Shown one piece after another: positions 6,298 to 14,872 of a stretch of DNA of 15,902 nt. Where the stretch lies: positions 1 through 15,902 of the forward strand of contig JBKJUK010000158.1 of assembly GCA_046590705.1 (NCBI GenBank), in the 5' to 3' direction. The translations under genes and the position numbers were made by a program. Positions within the stretch are counted from its first letter, which is position 1. Every line of letters begins with the position of its first letter. Below the pieces are notes generated by a model. The model had not been told where the DNA came from, did no database searches, and saw nothing but the letters and a program-made list of their open reading frames with translations. Origin of the DNA: JBKJUK01 sp046590705 (GTDB lineage Bacteria > Acidobacteriota > Thermoanaerobaculia > Gp7-AA8).

Positions 6298-7191
6298 TTA
6301 TTCGCCGGGCGCTGCCGGCAGTGAACCTGAGTAAGCGAAGGGGAGTCGTTTCTTGAACAGCAGAACCGGAAATTTCTCTCTGGCGAGTTCCACCGCACGC
6401 GCTACATCGCGTCGCATGGCCTCATCGGTGAGACGCTGGGTGATGACCGGGGCGGCTGCTTCCAGATCGAGAATTCCAGCAGGTTGGCGATCATCGACCT
6501 TGAAGAGGTGGAAACTCGAGTCGGTCTTGATCACTCCGCTGGTCTCCCCAGGCTGAAGCTTGAAAATTTCGTCCTCGAAAATCTTGGGGGTCTGACCCCG
6601 AATGATGTAGCCGATGTCCCCACCCTTGCTGGCGTTCGCAGCGATGGAGAAGCGAGTGGAAAGCTTCTCGAACGGTTCTCCATCACGGAGTTTTTGCAGA
6701 ATCTCGCTGGCGGTCTTTTCGTCTCGAACGAGAATCTGACGAACTCTAATACGCTCATCCATCCTGAACTCGGAGGCATTTTTCTGATAGAAGGCGGCCA
6801 CTTCGCTGTCCGAAGGGCGCTGCGCCTTCGTGGAAATCTCGAGCAGCAGTCTGTCGCGTCGCAGGTCATCACGCTTTTGGACGATCGTGCTACCCGGATC
6901 GTTACGCACCGCTGCCGCAATCCGCGCCGCAGGGATCTCGCCCAGCAGCTGAGCGGAATGCTCCGCAAGAAGCATTTCCTCGACCAGCTGATCCAGCAGT
7001 GCGCTACTGGCCTCCGGCGCGATCTGTGAGATTTCGGTCCCGGCATTCCGCTGCAGGTAGCGCTTGAAATCGTCGAGCGTCACGCTCCGCTCTCCAACGC
7101 GAACGATGACTCCGGGAGCGAGGTCAGGAGTTTTGCGGCATCCGCCGGTCAAAGCGAAAAGCAGGAGGAATGTGAAGAGTCGGCTCTTCAT
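6298..7191 (-). CDS. SurA/PpiC-like parvulin, predicted lipoprotein
   Basis: Parvulin-type folding factor of 297 aa with a lipoprotein signal: a short MKSR n-region, hydrophobic core and lipobox LTGGC, giving lipidated Cys18. A SurA-N-like helical region (about 28-125) precedes one parvulin domain (about 147-235) with GGDIGYIIRG, FEDEIFKLQPGETSGVI and FHLFKV. Gln152 occupies the place of the usual first active-site His (VRQILV), and His228 is retained. A C-terminal helix follows. It lies 21 bp after mfd and 44 bp before the second parvulin gene on the same strand, so all three are probably co-transcribed. The pair may be a tandem duplication that diverged into a membrane-anchored and a soluble form. 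Overall identity with its neighbour looks low by eye. Confidence 0.88.
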   Translation of the reverse strand: MKSRLFTFLLLFALTGGCRKTPDLAPGVIVRVGERSVTLDDFKRYLQRNAGTEISQIAPEASSALLDQLVEEMLLAEHSAQLLGEIPAARIAAAVRNDPGSTIVQKRDDLRRDRLLLEISTKAQRPSDSEVAAFYQKNASEFRMDERIRVRQILVRDEKTASEILQKLRDGEPFEKLSTRFSIAANASKGGDIGYIIRGQTPKIFEDEIFKLQPGETSGVIKTDSSFHLFKVDDRQPAGILDLEAAAPVITQRLTDEAMRRDVARAVELAREKFPVLLFKKRLPFAYSGSLPAAPGE

Positions 7192-7212
7192 TCGATGAGA
7201 CGGGCGAGTGTA

Positions 7213-10200
7213 TCACGCAGCGACGTTGGCGAGGATCGACTGCAGCTCTTCAATCAGCGCCCGACCGCGCGTTTCAACCGGCAGAGAGAGCACTCCGGCC
7301 GGAGTGAACTTTGCCTCAGCGTTCGCCTGGAGCATCTCCAGCAACCGATTGGGATCGATTTTCGCCGTGGGCTGGAAGCGGACCGCAGCTTTGGCACCCT
7401 CGCGAGCGATGGAAATGACCCCGATGTTCTTTGCCAGCAATTTCAACCGGATGAATTGCAGCAGAGCCTCGACGTTCTCAGGAAGTGCACCGAAACGATC
7501 GCGCATCTCCCCGCGAATATCCTCCAGCCGTTGATCGTCGCGAGCCGAGGCCACTTTCTTGTAGAAAGTCATCCGCAGGTTCTCGTCTTCGATGAAGTCT
7601 TTGGGGATGTAAATGTCGACGCCGATGTTGATGGAGGTGTCGATTTCTTCCTCGATTTTCTCACCCTTCAGCTCGCGAATGGTCTCTTCCAATAGCTTGG
7701 TGTAGGTCTCGAATCCGACCGACGCAATTTGTCCGGACTGCTCGCCGCCCAGCATGTTCCCCGCGCCTCGGATTTCGAGATCTTTCGCGGCGATGCGGAA
7801 TCCGGCTCCGAGATCAGAGAACTCCTGAATGGCAGCGAGGCGCTTCCGCGCGTCTGAAGTGAGCTGTCTATTAGCCGGAACCAGCAGATAACAGAAGGCC
7901 AGGCGATCACTTCGGCCCACCCGGCCACGCAGCTGGTACAACTGTGAGAGTCCGAAGCGCTCGGCGTGATTGATCAAAATCGTATTCGCAGCGGGGATGT
8001 CGATGCCGTTCTCCACGATGGTGGTCGCCAGCAGCAGATCGAAGTCGCGAGCGATGAAGGCGGCCATCGCTCTCTCGAGTTCCTGCTCGTCCATCTGTCC
8101 ATGACCCACCACGACCCGGAGGCCGGGAACGAGCTTCTCGAGATACTCTTTGGTCCCGTAGATTGACTCGACACGGTTGTGAAGGAAGAAGACCTGACCA
8201 CCGCGCGCGATCTCGAATTCGATGGCCTCCTTCACGAAGTCGTCGTTGAAGGGAACCACGGCCGTCTGGATGGCCAGACGATCTTTGGGCGGCGTCTCGA
8301 TCACCGAAATGTCGCGAATGCCGGAGAGCGACATGTGCAGAGTCCTCGGGATCGGCGTGGCCGACATCGAGAGTACGTCGATAGCCTTCTTGAATTGTTT
8401 CAGCTTCTCCTTCTGCGCCACGCCGAACCGCTGCTCCTCGTCGATGATCATGAGTCCGAGGTCTTTGAAGTCGACGGTCCTGGAGAGGATGCGATGCGTG
8501 CCGATCAGCACATCGATCTCGCCGTCCTGCACTTTCTTCACGATCTCCTTCTGCTCCTTCGGCGATCGGAAACGCGAACTGAGTTCGATGGTGACCGGGA
8601 ACGAAGCCATTCGGCGCAGGAAGGTCCGGTAATGCTGATAGGCGAGAATCGTCGTCGGAGCCAGCAGTGCGACCTGTTTTCCATCCATCACCGATTTGAA
8701 GGCCGCGCGCATGGCCACTTCGGTTTTGCCATAGCCGACATCTCCGCAGAGTAGCCGGTCCATGGGCTTTCTCGATTCCATGTCGGCCTTGATGTCCTCG
8801 ACGGCGGTGAGTTGATCGTCGGTCTCCTGGAATTCGAATGCTTCCTCGAACTCGAACTGCCAGGGAGTGTCAGGTCCGAAGGCGTGTCCGGCCACCATCT
8901 TGCGGGTCGCATACAACTTGAGCAGTTCGTCGGCCATGTCCCGCATGGCCTTTTTCACGGAGGCTTTGGTACGTGACCAGGTCGAGCCGCCGAGCTTGTC
9001 GAGCTTCGGCTGAGAATCAGCTCCGCCGGAGTACTTCTGAATCAAATTCAGACTCTCCATCGGCAGCAGTAGCTTTCCGCCGGTGGAGTACTCGAGCTCC
9101 ATCACTTCCCGTACGGTCTCGCCGAACGGAATGCGCTGCAGACCGACGAAGCGGCCGATGCCATGGTCGATGTGCACGATGTAGTCGCCGGCTTTGAGGT
9201 CGCGCAGATCGGTGAGAAAGGCCTCGGTTGTGCGCCGCTTTCCTCCCACGCGTGTACTGGTGGGCGGCTCGAAGAGATCCCACTCGCTGAACAGGCGGAG
9301 GTTGAGGTCCTGCAGATAGAAGCCGGTGGCCAGCTGGCCATGGGTGATGGTAAGCACGTCGGAGATCCGGTCCGGCTCGTGAGAGAACGGGAGATCGAAC
9401 TCTTTGAGCAGGCGTTCGATCTTCTCGCTGCCACCCTTGGTTGCAGCGAAGACGACCTGGCGTCCTCCCGCTTCCCGCATGGCCTGCACGTCGCGCGCAA
9501 AGTCGCTGAGCCGGTTGATGTATCGCTCAGTCGCTCCACCTCGCAGGCGCTGCTCCGAGGCGTCGTTCGCAGAGAGGTGCAGATCGCTCATCGAGAGCGG
9601 AGCAAAATTCAGAAAGTTATGAATCTCGGCGGCCTCGGCCAGCAACCGTTCCGGTGGATACACGGCCTTGCCCTTCTCCGAGGCGACTTCGTATTCGTTG
9701 CGGAGCAGCGTCTCGAACTTGTCGATGGTCGTGCTCACTTCTTCGGGGTTGATCGCCACCACCAGCCATTCGCCAGCGGTGGCGCGGAGGTACTCGGGGA
9801 AGGTGGCGCTTTCCAGCGCGACCGGAAGATAATTTTCGATTCCGGGAAAGGTCTGATGTTCGGAGAGCCGATCGGTTTTGTCGGCGAGATCTTCGCGGTA
9901 GAGAGGATCGTTGAAGTCTGTGGAGAGCCTTCGGGCCACCGCGCTGCGAGCGGCACGCGAGAGGGGAAACTGCGACATCGGATGCAGGGTGGCGATGCGC
10001 AGCTCATCCGAGGAGCGTTGCGTTTCGACATCGAAATGCCGGATGGAGTCGACCGCATCGCCGAAGAGTTCGATGCGGATCGGCTTGTCGAGGTCGGGTG
10101 GAAAGATGTCGATGATTCCGCCGCGGAATGCGAACTCTCCAACTTCGCCGACCAGATCGACGCGGCTGTATCCGCTTTCCACGAGCTGCTCGAGCAGCAG

Positions 10201-10674
10201 ACGCAGATCGAGTTCCATCGACAGTTCGATTCGAACACTTCGCGCCGCGAATTCGGCAGGCAATGGCAGGCGGCGAAGCAGCGCCCTGGCCGGGACGACC
10301 AGCAGGTCGACGGTTCCGCTCGAGATTCTGCCGAGTGCGCGTATCTCGTCGCGCACGACCGACAGCGACGGCGCCACATCCTGATATGGAGAAAGGGAAG
10401 GGTTGGGATAGGTGGCTACGCAATCCGGGCTCGTGTGGAACAGGCGGAGTGCCGAAGCGAAATCGCTCAGTGAGGCCTCGTTGGCGACGACCACCACGAT
10501 CTTCCGCTGCAGCCGTTCCTGCACCGATGCCAGCACCAGCGCCCGGGCCTCGAGCGTTGCACCGGTCAGTTCGACGCGCCGGTTGTCGGCGATGGCGCGC
10601 AGCGCCGCCTCGACCGCGTCACTGCGAGTGAGGTCGGCGCGGAGAGCGGAAATCAGCGGTTCATTTCGGTCCAT
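7213..10674 (-). CDS. mfd: Transcription-repair coupling factor Mfd
   Basis: Mfd (1153 aa, the normal length) removes RNA polymerase stalled at DNA lesions and recruits UvrA. Layout: UvrB-like damage-recognition modules (about 30-350, with the PSLSPY and FRGGIIDIFPP landmarks), the CarD-like RNA-polymerase-interacting domain (about 493-565, LKAGDYIVHIDHGIGRF), and a RecG-like translocase. Translocase motifs are GDVGYGKT (644-651, Walker A), DEEQ (745-748), SATPIPRT (771-778), TTIVENGIDIP (884-894) and QLRGRVGR (914-921). The TRCF C-terminal domain spans about 1020-1120. No domain is missing. The ATG has no obvious Shine-Dalgarno. A 97-bp gap separates it from the upstream VWA gene. I saw no clear promoter there, though one cannot be excluded. 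Confidence 0.97.
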   Translation of the reverse strand: MDRNEPLISALRADLTRSDAVEAALRAIADNRRVELTGATLEARALVLASVQERLQRKIVVVVANEASLSDFASALRLFHTSPDCVATYPNPSLSPYQDVAPSLSVVRDEIRALGRISSGTVDLLVVPARALLRRLPLPAEFAARSVRIELSMELDLRLLLEQLVESGYSRVDLVGEVGEFAFRGGIIDIFPPDLDKPIRIELFGDAVDSIRHFDVETQRSSDELRIATLHPMSQFPLSRAARSAVARRLSTDFNDPLYREDLADKTDRLSEHQTFPGIENYLPVALESATFPEYLRATAGEWLVVAINPEEVSTTIDKFETLLRNEYEVASEKGKAVYPPERLLAEAAEIHNFLNFAPLSMSDLHLSANDASEQRLRGGATERYINRLSDFARDVQAMREAGGRQVVFAATKGGSEKIERLLKEFDLPFSHEPDRISDVLTITHGQLATGFYLQDLNLRLFSEWDLFEPPTSTRVGGKRRTTEAFLTDLRDLKAGDYIVHIDHGIGRFVGLQRIPFGETVREVMELEYSTGGKLLLPMESLNLIQKYSGGADSQPKLDKLGGSTWSRTKASVKKAMRDMADELLKLYATRKMVAGHAFGPDTPWQFEFEEAFEFQETDDQLTAVEDIKADMESRKPMDRLLCGDVGYGKTEVAMRAAFKSVMDGKQVALLAPTTILAYQHYRTFLRRMASFPVTIELSSRFRSPKEQKEIVKKVQDGEIDVLIGTHRILSRTVDFKDLGLMIIDEEQRFGVAQKEKLKQFKKAIDVLSMSATPIPRTLHMSLSGIRDISVIETPPKDRLAIQTAVVPFNDDFVKEAIEFEIARGGQVFFLHNRVESIYGTKEYLEKLVPGLRVVVGHGQMDEQELERAMAAFIARDFDLLLATTIVENGIDIPAANTILINHAERFGLSQLYQLRGRVGRSDRLAFCYLLVPANRQLTSDARKRLAAIQEFSDLGAGFRIAAKDLEIRGAGNMLGGEQSGQIASVGFETYTKLLEETIRELKGEKIEEEIDTSINIGVDIYIPKDFIEDENLRMTFYKKVASARDDQRLEDIRGEMRDRFGALPENVEALLQFIRLKLLAKNIGVISIAREGAKAAVRFQPTAKIDPNRLLEMLQANAEAKFTPAGVLSLPVETRGRALIEELQSILANVAA

Positions 10675-10771
10675 CGGTATTCGAACGTCTCATATCGGGC
10701 AACGGTCTTTGTGATCAGGAGGGAAGTTAGATACTGCCGCGGTGGGAGGCAGGCTACACGCACGGCGCATT

Positions 10772-12175
10772 CTACTGCGTGAAGTAGCCCTCGATTGTCC
10801 GCACCGTGACTCCCGGTGCATTCCGCAGAGAAACGCGCACCTTGCGCCACTCGTTCGGTCTGGCATTGTGGGCGATTTTGTAGCGAAGGGAGTACTGCCC
10901 TCTGAGGTCACGGCTGATCTGCCGAAAATTCTCACGCAGATTTTCTGCGTTGCTTGCGAGAAACAGTCCCCCGGTCGACACGGCGATTGAGCGTAGAGTC
11001 TCAGCGCCGCGGGTGGGCACTTCGGCCTGATTGAATGACACGACGTAGAGGGGGAGTCCTGCTTTTGCGAAACCGTTGATGGCGTCGTTCACCGTGTTCA
11101 TGGAGGCTGTGTCGTCACCGTCCGAGAGCACCACGATGGCGCGGCGTCCGGTTTGCCCAGCCAGTTCGCGCGTCGCCGCGAGGAGCGCGTCGTGAAGTGC
11201 GGTGCGGCCGCCAGGTTTGATTTTCGAGATCACTTCGTCGATCGCTGCACGATTGCTGGTGAGCGCGAGTTCGCGTTTCGGCGAGTCATGAATTGAGAAG
11301 ATTGCGACTGAGTCACCGGGTCTGGTCAGTTCATCGAGAAAGTTGCGGGATACGCTGCCGACACGTTTCATTTCGTAGGTCATGCTGGCGGAGGCATCGA
11401 GTACCAGAGCCATTGAAATCGGCAGTTCGGTTGCCTGCGAGAATTCGAGAAGCTCTGCTTCCCGTCCTCCGTCGAGAATTCTGAAATCGGAAGCCTTGAG
11501 ATTTCGCGTATTTTCGAGGTTGGAGAGCGTAACCAGCAGCGGAACGGTTCTCACTTGAAGTGCCGCGACTTCCTGCTCGAGAAAGTCGGAGACTTCGATG
11601 CCGGCTGCACTGCGAGCCACGGCGAAGAGCAGGGTGCGAGGTTCTGATGGGATCTCGAAAGGCGGCCGGTCGAGTGTGATCAGCTTTCTGTCGCCATCGA
11701 AGAAGACCACCGTGACCAGCGGGTCGTTTGCGGGTGCCGTAACGCTGGCGACCACGTTTCCACCCGTCACGCGGAGCGCGATGGTGAACGATTGTTTACC
11801 GGAGTTCAGCAGATGGACTACGCTTTTCCGTCTTCGCCCGGAAGCATCGGTAGCCACCATCAGCAACCTATGCTCGACCTCGGCGGGTCCGAGGTCGACG
11901 GAGAATTCGTAGGGAACCTTGTCACGAACACCGATCGATGCGCCGTCGATCGAGATCGCGACTCGGGCACCATCGAACGGGGGAGTTACGGTCAGGACGA
12001 CGGAACCTGATACTGAGGAAAGAGTCTGCTGTTCTGCGAAATTGAGTTGGATGCGCGCCGCATTCGCCGCGAAGGCGTTCGGCATCAACAGCAGGGACAG
12101 GAGCAGCAGTTCAGGGAGCAGGTTGCTCGTAGATGCGGCGATACTCGCGATGATTCCGCGTGACGTTCTTAACAT
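10772..12175 (-). CDS. Secreted VWA-domain protein (VWFA-related Acidobacterial type)
   Basis: Exported protein of 467 aa with this start. Residues 1-36 form a signal peptide: Arg3 and Arg6, a Leu-rich core, and an AFA cleavage site. A beta-rich, Ig-like region follows (about 40-205), then a linker with LKASDFRILDGG (226-237) and a von Willebrand factor A domain (about 253-425). The metal site (MIDAS) is intact: D260-x-S262-x-S264, Thr325 and Asp352 (LSDGDD). The tail ends in the family-typical VRTIEGYF. A role in protein-protein contacts in the periplasm or at the surface is likely; partners are unknown. The start is uncertain: ATG 12175 lies 65 bp inside the transglycosylase gene, yet it is the only conventional start that keeps a positively charged n-region. 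ATG 12085 would lose the signal peptide. No Shine-Dalgarno is seen at either. Confidence 0.85.
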   Translation of the reverse strand: MLRTSRGIIASIAASTSNLLPELLLLSLLLMPNAFAANAARIQLNFAEQQTLSSVSGSVVLTVTPPFDGARVAISIDGASIGVRDKVPYEFSVDLGPAEVEHRLLMVATDASGRRRKSVVHLLNSGKQSFTIALRVTGGNVVASVTAPANDPLVTVVFFDGDRKLITLDRPPFEIPSEPRTLLFAVARSAAGIEVSDFLEQEVAALQVRTVPLLVTLSNLENTRNLKASDFRILDGGREAELLEFSQATELPISMALVLDASASMTYEMKRVGSVSRNFLDELTRPGDSVAIFSIHDSPKRELALTSNRAAIDEVISKIKPGGRTALHDALLAATRELAGQTGRRAIVVLSDGDDTASMNTVNDAINGFAKAGLPLYVVSFNQAEVPTRGAETLRSIAVSTGGLFLASNAENLRENFRQISRDLRGQYSLRYKIAHNARPNEWRKVRVSLRNAPGVTVRTIEGYFTQ

Positions 12176-14285
12176 AGAGGCGGGTCTCGTTGTAGGGGAT
12201 AGATTCGATGAAGAGATCGAGGTCGTCGAGTGGCGTCCGCGCAAGCCAGCCACGCACTGCTGTTTCACCGGCGTTGTAGGAGGCGATGGCCAGCACGACG
12301 TTGCCGTCCATGAGCTGGAGCTTCTGTGCGAATTCCGCTGCGCCGACCTGCGCGCTTTTTGCGGGATCGAAAAGGTCGCCGCGGGTGAGACCGGGCAGCC
12401 CTGCGGCCTCTCCCAGACGCGCTGACTCAGCGGGCATGATCTGCATCAACCCGACCGCCCCGGCGTTGGAAACGACGGAGGGATCGAAGCCGCTTTCCTG
12501 ACGGATGATCGCGGTGAGCATGTACGGGTCGACATTCTGTTTCACGGCGGCAGGAGTCAGCTGATCCCAGAACAGGCGCGGATAAAGAATCTGCCAGAAG
12601 CGAGGCGGTACTCCGCTGCCGCCATGTCTGACGATGTCGCGGAATCGACGCTGCAGGATACCCATACCTTTTGCCGCTTCACCTGCTCTCGAATAGAGGT
12701 CGGCAAGTCTGAAGGCCAGCAGTGCATCGTCCGGCCTGTCCGCTACGAGCTTCTTGAGTTCCGCGGCGGCCTCGGTGAGCAGACCGATACTGGCGAGTTC
12801 GCGAACCACTACGAACTTCGGATCGGACTCACTCAGCGTCTTCTCGCTGGCTAGAGGGAACGTGAAGCCCGAGGCAATCTCGTTGGCCGGTTGCTGCGTG
12901 ACTCCCGTCAGCTCGCGCGCTCTGTAGCTGTAGTAGGCGTAGGGATAGCGCCGTGTGAGTTCGCCATAGGCCGCGTCGCGCGCAGCAGTGTCTCCGCGTC
13001 GCTGGTGAATTTTTCCGCTCCAGAAAAGTGCGTTGGTGGTGTAGTCCGAATCGGGATAGCGGCGAACGTAGTCTGCGAGCACGTCCAGCGCTTTCTGGTC
13101 CTGTCCGGCCAGTGTGTGAATCCAGCCGAGAGTCCAGAGGTTCTCGCCTTCGTTGCCATACTCACCGGCTTTCGTGACCGACTCCAGGAAGTTGATGGCG
13201 CGCGGGTAGTCTGTTTCGTCGGTAATGTAGTACTTGCCCAGTTGAAGCCGTGCCTGGGTCGCTTCCTTCGACGCTGGATACTTCGCGATCACTTCGTTCA
13301 TCATGGCCACGAATTCCGAGGACCGGTCGCTACGCCAGTAGGCGCGTCCCCGCAGCATTTGTGTGGCGACGAAATAGGGCTCGTTCTCGACGGCGGTGAG
13401 CTGTGTGACCTGCTCGTAGTTTCGCGAGTTGAACAGAGATTGCACGCGTACGTAACGCAGTTCCGCAGAATTGGTTCGATCGGGGAATCGCTGCTCGATT
13501 CGATTCAACAGGTCCAGCGCCTGGTCGTAGCGGTTTACGCGACCCAGTTTCTCCGCAAGATTCATCAGTTCGTCGAAGCTCATCTTTGAGAGAGGGGAGA
13601 GTTCCTCACTCAGGGCCGTCAGGTTGCCGTAGGTTTTCTCTGTGTATCGACTCTGCGGATACTGCGTGAGCAATCGGAAGCGGATGGCTGTGGCGAGTTC
13701 CTGCTGACCGGACGACGCCAGCGCATCTGCCGTGCGGACGAATTCACCCTCGGTGAACTCATCGAAAGGATGTGTGGAAATTGCTGCCGCACTTTCCCGC
13801 GCACCTGCGGCATCACCGGCCTGCGAGAGCAGGGCCGGAAGCTGCAGCCGCGCCAGTCCGGCCGCAGACGAAGAGGGTGCGGCGGCGATGATGTTGCGAG
13901 CTGTGAGCGCTGCGCCGCTGTAGTTTTTGAGACGACGGTCGAGTTCGACCGTCTGGAGTTGGAGGTAGGAAGAGAGCTCGGGGTATTCCGGGATGGCCAG
14001 CCTCAGAGCCTGCAGCGCCTCGAGGTCTCTCTTCTCATTGCGATAGAAGAGTCCGAGAGTCACCAGCGCGCGTCGCCGCGTCATGGTCTCGCTGCTGGAT
14101 GCGAGGTTGCGTAAGGCCTTCTCGTAGATTTCCTTCCGCCCTTCCGCAAGCGCTTTGGCAGCTTCTTCCAGAGTTGCGGGGATTCGTTCAGCAGGGGGAG
14201 CGGCCGTGGGCGGCGGAGCCGCAGGAGGCCGGCAAGCGGCCAGAGCCACCGACATGAAAACGATGATCGTGATTCTGAAGTTCAT
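12111..14285 (-). CDS. Lytic transglycosylase lipoprotein, Slt70-like with TPR-type repeats
   Basis: Cleaves the MurNAc-GlcNAc bond of peptidoglycan to form 1,6-anhydroMurNAc ends. The 724-aa protein starts with a lipoprotein signal (lipobox ALAAC, Cys18) and a Pro/Ala-rich linker. Residues about 35-560 are helical TPR/superhelical repeats resembling the Slt70 doughnut and YbgF-like repeats, for example YPQSRY, YPDSDYTTNALFWSGKIHQRRGD. The C-terminal SLT domain (about 570-724) has the catalytic Glu597 in RQESGFDP, then GLMQIMP, ASYNAGE and IPYNETRLYVKNV: the family 1 signature in order. GGAGG lies 5 bases before the ATG. Its 3' end overlaps the signal-peptide codons of the VWA gene. It likely anchors to a membrane and works in wall turnover or the passage of envelope machines. 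Confidence 0.94.
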   Translation of the reverse strand: MNFRITIIVFMSVALAACRPPAAPPPTAAPPAERIPATLEEAAKALAEGRKEIYEKALRNLASSSETMTRRRALVTLGLFYRNEKRDLEALQALRLAIPEYPELSSYLQLQTVELDRRLKNYSGAALTARNIIAAAPSSSAAGLARLQLPALLSQAGDAAGARESAAAISTHPFDEFTEGEFVRTADALASSGQQELATAIRFRLLTQYPQSRYTEKTYGNLTALSEELSPLSKMSFDELMNLAEKLGRVNRYDQALDLLNRIEQRFPDRTNSAELRYVRVQSLFNSRNYEQVTQLTAVENEPYFVATQMLRGRAYWRSDRSSEFVAMMNEVIAKYPASKEATQARLQLGKYYITDETDYPRAINFLESVTKAGEYGNEGENLWTLGWIHTLAGQDQKALDVLADYVRRYPDSDYTTNALFWSGKIHQRRGDTAARDAAYGELTRRYPYAYYSYRARELTGVTQQPANEIASGFTFPLASEKTLSESDPKFVVVRELASIGLLTEAAAELKKLVADRPDDALLAFRLADLYSRAGEAAKGMGILQRRFRDIVRHGGSGVPPRFWQILYPRLFWDQLTPAAVKQNVDPYMLTAIIRQESGFDPSVVSNAGAVGLMQIMPAESARLGEAAGLPGLTRGDLFDPAKSAQVGAAEFAQKLQLMDGNVVLAIASYNAGETAVRGWLARTPLDDLDLFIESIPYNETRLYVKNVTRNHREYRRIYEQPAP

Positions 14286-14361
14286 CCACGCCTCCCCGGA
14301 ACAGCGACTTCATTGAGAGCGGCATCGGCGCCGCGAAAATTCCGCAGAGGTCCGGGCGCAC

Positions 14362-14730
14362 TCAACGTTGCTGCTGCAGCATCCGCAGCGTGTCTCCTTC
14401 ACGAATGAAGCCGATTTTTTCCAGATAGCTCGCCAGCGGATGGGAACCTGCAGCAGTCATGGATCGGAGACCGGAATCTCGCAATGCCTCCTTCAGAAAC
14501 TTGCGACCGACGTGCAGTTCGCGGAGCGCCGGCAGCACGAACAAACTGTGGAGAATCAGCGTGTCTTCGGATGGCTCGGTCTCAGCGAGTGCCACAAGCT
14601 CGCCTACGATTTTTGCGAGATAAGCCTCAGGCGTTTTTCTGCGGTGGAGCAGGTGAAGTTCGCTGAAGAGTGCGACGGCTTCCTGGTCCTCATCGACTAC
14701 CTTTCTAACGAACAGTTTTTGCCCTTTCAT
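14362..14730 (-). CDS. Small GNAT-like acetyltransferase-fold protein
   Basis: A 122-aa protein that looks like a compact GNAT domain: LFVRKVVDEDQEAVALF resembles the first strand and helix, and LFVLPALRELHVGRKFLKEAL (63-83) resembles the acetyl-CoA-binding strand and helix, with R-E-L-H-V-G-R in place of the usual Q/R-x-x-G-x-G/A. The end, YLEKIGFIREGDTLRM, matches the closing 'F-Y-x-x-x-GF' part of the fold. Substrate is unknown; the atypical loop leaves activity uncertain. I chose ATG 14730, with a weak GGCGG 7 bases upstream; the frame continues to a TTG at 14784, but that region is the divergent promoter spacer. It is the first gene of the minus-strand cluster, 76 bp before the transglycosylase. 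Confidence 0.65.
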   Translation of the reverse strand: MKGQKLFVRKVVDEDQEAVALFSELHLLHRRKTPEAYLAKIVGELVALAETEPSEDTLILHSLFVLPALRELHVGRKFLKEALRDSGLRSMTAAGSHPLASYLEKIGFIREGDTLRMLQQQR

Positions 14731-14797
14731 GATGTTTCCGCCGTCTCCAGGTGAAGGGTTCCAAAATCCGCCTATGTTGCTCAAAAATAATCATTTC

Positions 14798-14825
14798 TTG
14801 ACAAAAAAAGCACGGGCTCTACACT
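14798..14825 (+). promoter_or_regulatory. Sigma-70-type promoter of the tyrosine recombinase gene
   Basis: A perfect -35 TTGACA (14798-14803) and a -10 TACACT (14820-14825, 4 of 6) are spaced 16 bp apart, in an A/T-rich stretch unlike the surroundings. The leader would be about 40 nt. The box pair lies within a longer open frame that runs upstream of the real recombinase start, which argues against that longer start. No equally clear promoter was seen for the divergent GNAT-like gene. Confidence 0.7.
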
Positions 14826-14872
14826 CTGCATCAGTCCCCACGAAGCGTCCCAGCGGAGAAGAGAACCAGATC

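Noticed and set aside
9163..10473. Long plus-strand open frame (436 codons) inside mfd
   Set aside because: It is antisense to a complete mfd with every motif intact; the translation has no recognisable domain and is explained by GC-rich codon bias.
12176..12268. Upstream extension of the VWA reading frame
   Set aside because: It runs inside the SLT domain codons of the transglycosylase and would place the signal sequence internally.
14729..14872. Upstream extension of the recombinase reading frame
   Set aside because: It contains the TTGACA promoter and reads as low-complexity unrelated sequence; the family domain begins right after the ATG at 14873.
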